From NCBI GenBank assembly GCA_022385755.1, contig MU278356.1, positions 403,958 to 467,957 of the forward strand: a DNA stretch of 64,000 nucleotides, read 5' to 3'. This DNA comes from Trametopsis cervina (lineage: Eukaryota > Basidiomycota > Agaricomycetes > Polyporales > Irpicaceae). The notes below the pieces were generated by a model that ran no database searches, was not told the origin of the DNA, and saw only the letters and a program-made list of their open reading frames with translations. The position numbers and the translations under genes are program-made. Shown here piece after piece: positions 61,415 to 64,000 of the stretch (the stretch's first letter is position 1; each line of letters starts with the position of its first letter).

Positions 61415-62444
61415 CTGTGACATGCAAAGATGACATTCAATTCAAATGAGGTATGTAGCAGAGTAAGTAAGGAGTATTATCAGGTAAGTAGCATTTTGTT
61501 ATGGAGTAAGTATTTATTTGTATTGAGTAAGTAGGAGTTGTTATCAAGTAAGTAGGAGCTGTTAAGTAATATATGTTATTGAGTAAGTAAGAGTTGTTAT
61601 ATAGTAAGTAATAGTTGTTACCAAATAAGTAATGCTTACTTACTACATTAGGCGCCCGTATTTGATCTCTCCAGAAGGTACCCATGATATAGTACACCCT
61701 GTTAGTATCAACACTAACAGCATTGCTTGAAAATTGAAGTCTCTAGGGCTGAAATAAACTTGCCCAAATGTGGCAATATGGCTCTCAATTTCGATGTTTT
61801 GGCAGTATTTCTGAGCTTAATAAAGCAGCTAGAGCAAAACTGTTTGTAGCAACAATATCACATTAGCTAAGCGGATGTTTTCCACATTTGGAAGTGAGTT
61901 TCCCACAGTCAATAAATTGGCCGTAGAGCTCCAAATAAAATCCAGAAAAGTGTGCAAAAATCCCATTAAATTCTGCACAGTCTATAGAGCCATTTATACA
62001 TCTTCATTTGTTCTTCTAATGTCATGAAACTCTTAAAATCCGATGTTTTTGCTATATTTTTCACTTTCTGAGCTTAATAATATTGCTACAGCAAAACTGT
62101 TTGTAGTAGTGACATCAGATTGCATAAGCACACATTTTCTATATTGAGAAGTCTTTTTCCCACAGTCTATAAATTGACTGTAACGTCTCAAGTCAAATTC
62201 AAAAAATTGCCATAAATTTCACACAGCCTTCAAAGTCCTTTATGAATCCTTTTAGTGTATGGTTATGCTTATGTGATCTTTCAAATTACTTTGATAGTGG
62301 GTAACACATTATATAAAGTGTTTTTTTACTATCAAATTGTTTTTAGCCATTCAAAAACAAAAAACGTTACTGCTTTCTAAACACAAACAGTTGCTTAATG
62401 TAATGCATATATGTTAAGACATATAAAGGGCTCAGGAATCGTAA
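61415..62444 (-). mobile_element. Repeat unit B, reverse copy
   Basis: Reverse complement of 58729-60080, starting (on the minus strand) with TTACGATTCCTGAG at 62431-62444. It is followed at 62445-62475 by the tail of a further unit A (reverse of GTGAGCAGGCCGAAAAGCGG), truncated by the transposase relic. The AGTAAGTA tract at 61440-61640 mirrors the one at 59530-60070. Confidence 0.75.
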
Positions 62445-62475
62445 CCTGCCGCTTTTCGGCCTGCTCACCAAGTAA

Positions 62476-63425
62476 TATTTAGATCTGCGCGTGTTCTCTT
62501 CAAGGCGGGAAAGACAAGAGATGGCTACTTTACCAATGAAGACATCATTACTCAGGCAACATCTGCATGCGATATCTTAGACAAGTTTCATGCTACTCAC
62601 CCTAATCAAAAACATAAACTGGCATTTGATAATGCAACAAATCATCGGAAGCGTCGCGAGAATGCCCTCTCCACTCGTTATATGCACATCAACATGCCTG
62701 CATTCAATAAGCCAAACTTTCTCTGTGCCATCAAGGGACCTGATGGAAATGTGGTCAAAGTTCCGATAGAAGACACAAGATTTCATGATGGAACTGTCCA
62801 ATCCCTTTATTACCCTGTCAGACATCAGCATACAGGTCAGTTCAAAGGCATGCAACAGCTGGTGTGGGAACGATATGAACGAAGCACTCCTGGGATTCCA
62901 AATCCGATGGAGACGCACTCCCCAACCTCAAAGCAATTCAAGATCAAGGGGGAATGCAAGGGGTTTAAGTGTCCCGAAGGCAGTAAGACTTGCTGCTTGT
63001 GACGTATTCTCTTCATACAGCTGGACTTGGAATCAGTGAAGTCTATTTTAGAGGAAGTTTGCGAGGCTCATGGATACGAGGTCCTCTTTTACCTTAAATT
63101 CCATTGCGAATTGAACTTTATCGAGCAGGTCTGGGGATATGCAAAACATCTCTATCGAGAATTCCCAGCATCATCTAATGAAGAGGCCCTTGAGCAAAAT
63201 GTAGTCGCAGCCATTGACACAGTTCCGATCAAGTCAGTTTGACGGTATGTTGTGATTCACTAAGTATCATCTTTTACATTTCCGAGCATTAGCGACAGGT
63301 TCTTGGTTCACTTGCTACGGTTTATGGACGTTTACCGAAAAGGTCTTAATGAGAAGCAGATGGCATGGGCCAACCAAAAATACCACGGACACTGTGTCCT
63401 CCCAGATTCAATATTCACTGAGCTT
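62476..63425 (+). pseudogene. DDE-type transposase relic, fungal family
   Basis: The frame reads GKTRDGYFTNEDIITQA, then KLAFDNATNHRKRR with a catalytic Asp, GQFKGMQQLVWERYER, GECKGFKCPEGSKTCC and FHCELNFIEQVWGYAKHLYR with the acidic third catalytic residue, then FMDVYRKGLNEKQMAWANQK. I associate this order with a large transposase family of mushroom-forming fungi. The N-terminal third, including the first catalytic Asp, is missing. Two in-frame TGA stops (63000-63002 and 63240-63242) interrupt it, and a short intron may lie at about 63246-63298. It sits between two repeat-unit boundaries and is not functional. Confidence 0.8.
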
Positions 63426-63443
63426 CAGAATGCGAAACTAATA

Positions 63444-64000
63444 TTACGATTCCTGAGGTACGAAGTTAGAATCGTTCCAGTAACATCTAGCACATTGGGG
63501 TTCTGCGACATTGACAAGTTTTGCCCTAAAGCGTGGGAATTTTGATGGGAATAGACTTTTATAACAATAGTTTGTTACCATTTTGTATGGTTTTGATGGC
63601 ATTAGTAGCAGTTATTGACCCATTACCATTTTGTGTAGTTGGGCGCTTATTTGACATTACAAAACTTCCTCGATTGTTACAGCCTCCCCATTCTGAAATG
63701 TCCCATCAATTTGTGTACCTACATATAGCCATGACATTGGGCTACACTGTGGTCACCTTTACTAAGGAAACCATGCAAAATTGAAAGCATTAGATGAGAA
63801 ACACACATGCCCTTTTCGGGAAATAGGCGCCCAACTTTGATGGGCTTCGGTTCAGCTCATAAAACACTTTTAGCAAAGAACCCCCCTCATTTGAAGTGTA
63901 TTCCATGCCTCAGTGCTGTTTTATAGACTTGACGTGATAGCTTTGTCTATGTTTTTCGAGTATTTTGTGTTTTCTGAGCTTAATAATGCAGCTACAGCAA
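63444..64000 (+). mobile_element. Repeat unit A, forward copy 2 (runs off the window)
   Basis: Begins with TTACGATTCCTGAG (63444-63457) and follows forward copy 1 through GGCATTAGTAGCAGTTATTG and CCAACTTTGATGGGCTTCGG. It lacks the MITE, giving the empty site CTAAGGAAAC near 63762. It continues past the right edge. Confidence 0.8.

Noticed and set aside
1..64000. CRISPR arrays, bacterial operons or prophage
   Set aside because: The window is a eukaryotic nuclear sequence with spliceosomal introns; the regular tracts at 1.6 kb and 59.5 kb do not have the repeat-spacer structure of a CRISPR array.

Overview
The window is nuclear DNA of a filamentous basidiomycete, most likely an Agaricomycete. 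Genes are dense, lie on both strands and are cut by many introns of about 45-75 nt with GTRNGT donors. The gene set is fungal (MET5-type sulfite reductase, velvet regulator, ARP9, SEN2, BFR2, SNX41/ATG20-type sorting nexin), and the transposase relic at the right end belongs to a family I associate with mushroom-forming fungi. Family assignments come from recognising conserved motifs in the spliced reading frames; no database search was run.

Left part (1-13.8 kb): the 3' end of condensin subunit BRN1, a degenerate 73-bp minisatellite, an MCH1-like transporter, a DCAF7/WDR68-type WD40 protein, the DNA polymerase delta catalytic subunit (minus strand, with paired MCB-like boxes just upstream) and an unrecognised 436-residue protein.

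13.9-17.4 kb: a direct duplication of a roughly 1.7-kb non-coding, pyrimidine-rich unit. The two copies are separated by a 10-N assembly gap.

Middle part (18-55 kb): mostly housekeeping genes. These are an unrecognised 128-residue protein, dynein intermediate chain, alanine-glyoxylate aminotransferase (with 11-, 9- and 19-nt microexons and a possible dual start), MET5, ribosomal protein eL30, ARP9, SEN2, a THP3/LENG8-type SAC3-family protein, cytochrome c1, a CYSTM-type peptide, a velvet factor, TIM23, a mitochondrial-looking TPR protein, an unrecognised 385-residue protein, a SNX41/ATG20-type sorting nexin, an acidic protein with an IFH1/CRF1-like feel, and BFR2. Neighbouring genes are not functionally clustered. 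Several pairs are divergent with short shared promoters, for example ARP9/SEN2 and TIM23/TPR.

Right end (55.2-64 kb): an AT-rich transposon graveyard. It holds a Copia RNase H fragment, a complex inverted and nested repeat built from two long units (A and B) that share a 14-bp junction motif, a 399-bp MITE with a matching empty site, two opposed tRNA-derived SINE-like units, keyed TTACTTGGTAAC tracts, and a decayed DDE transposase with two in-frame TGA codons. This right end is the part least explained by known features.
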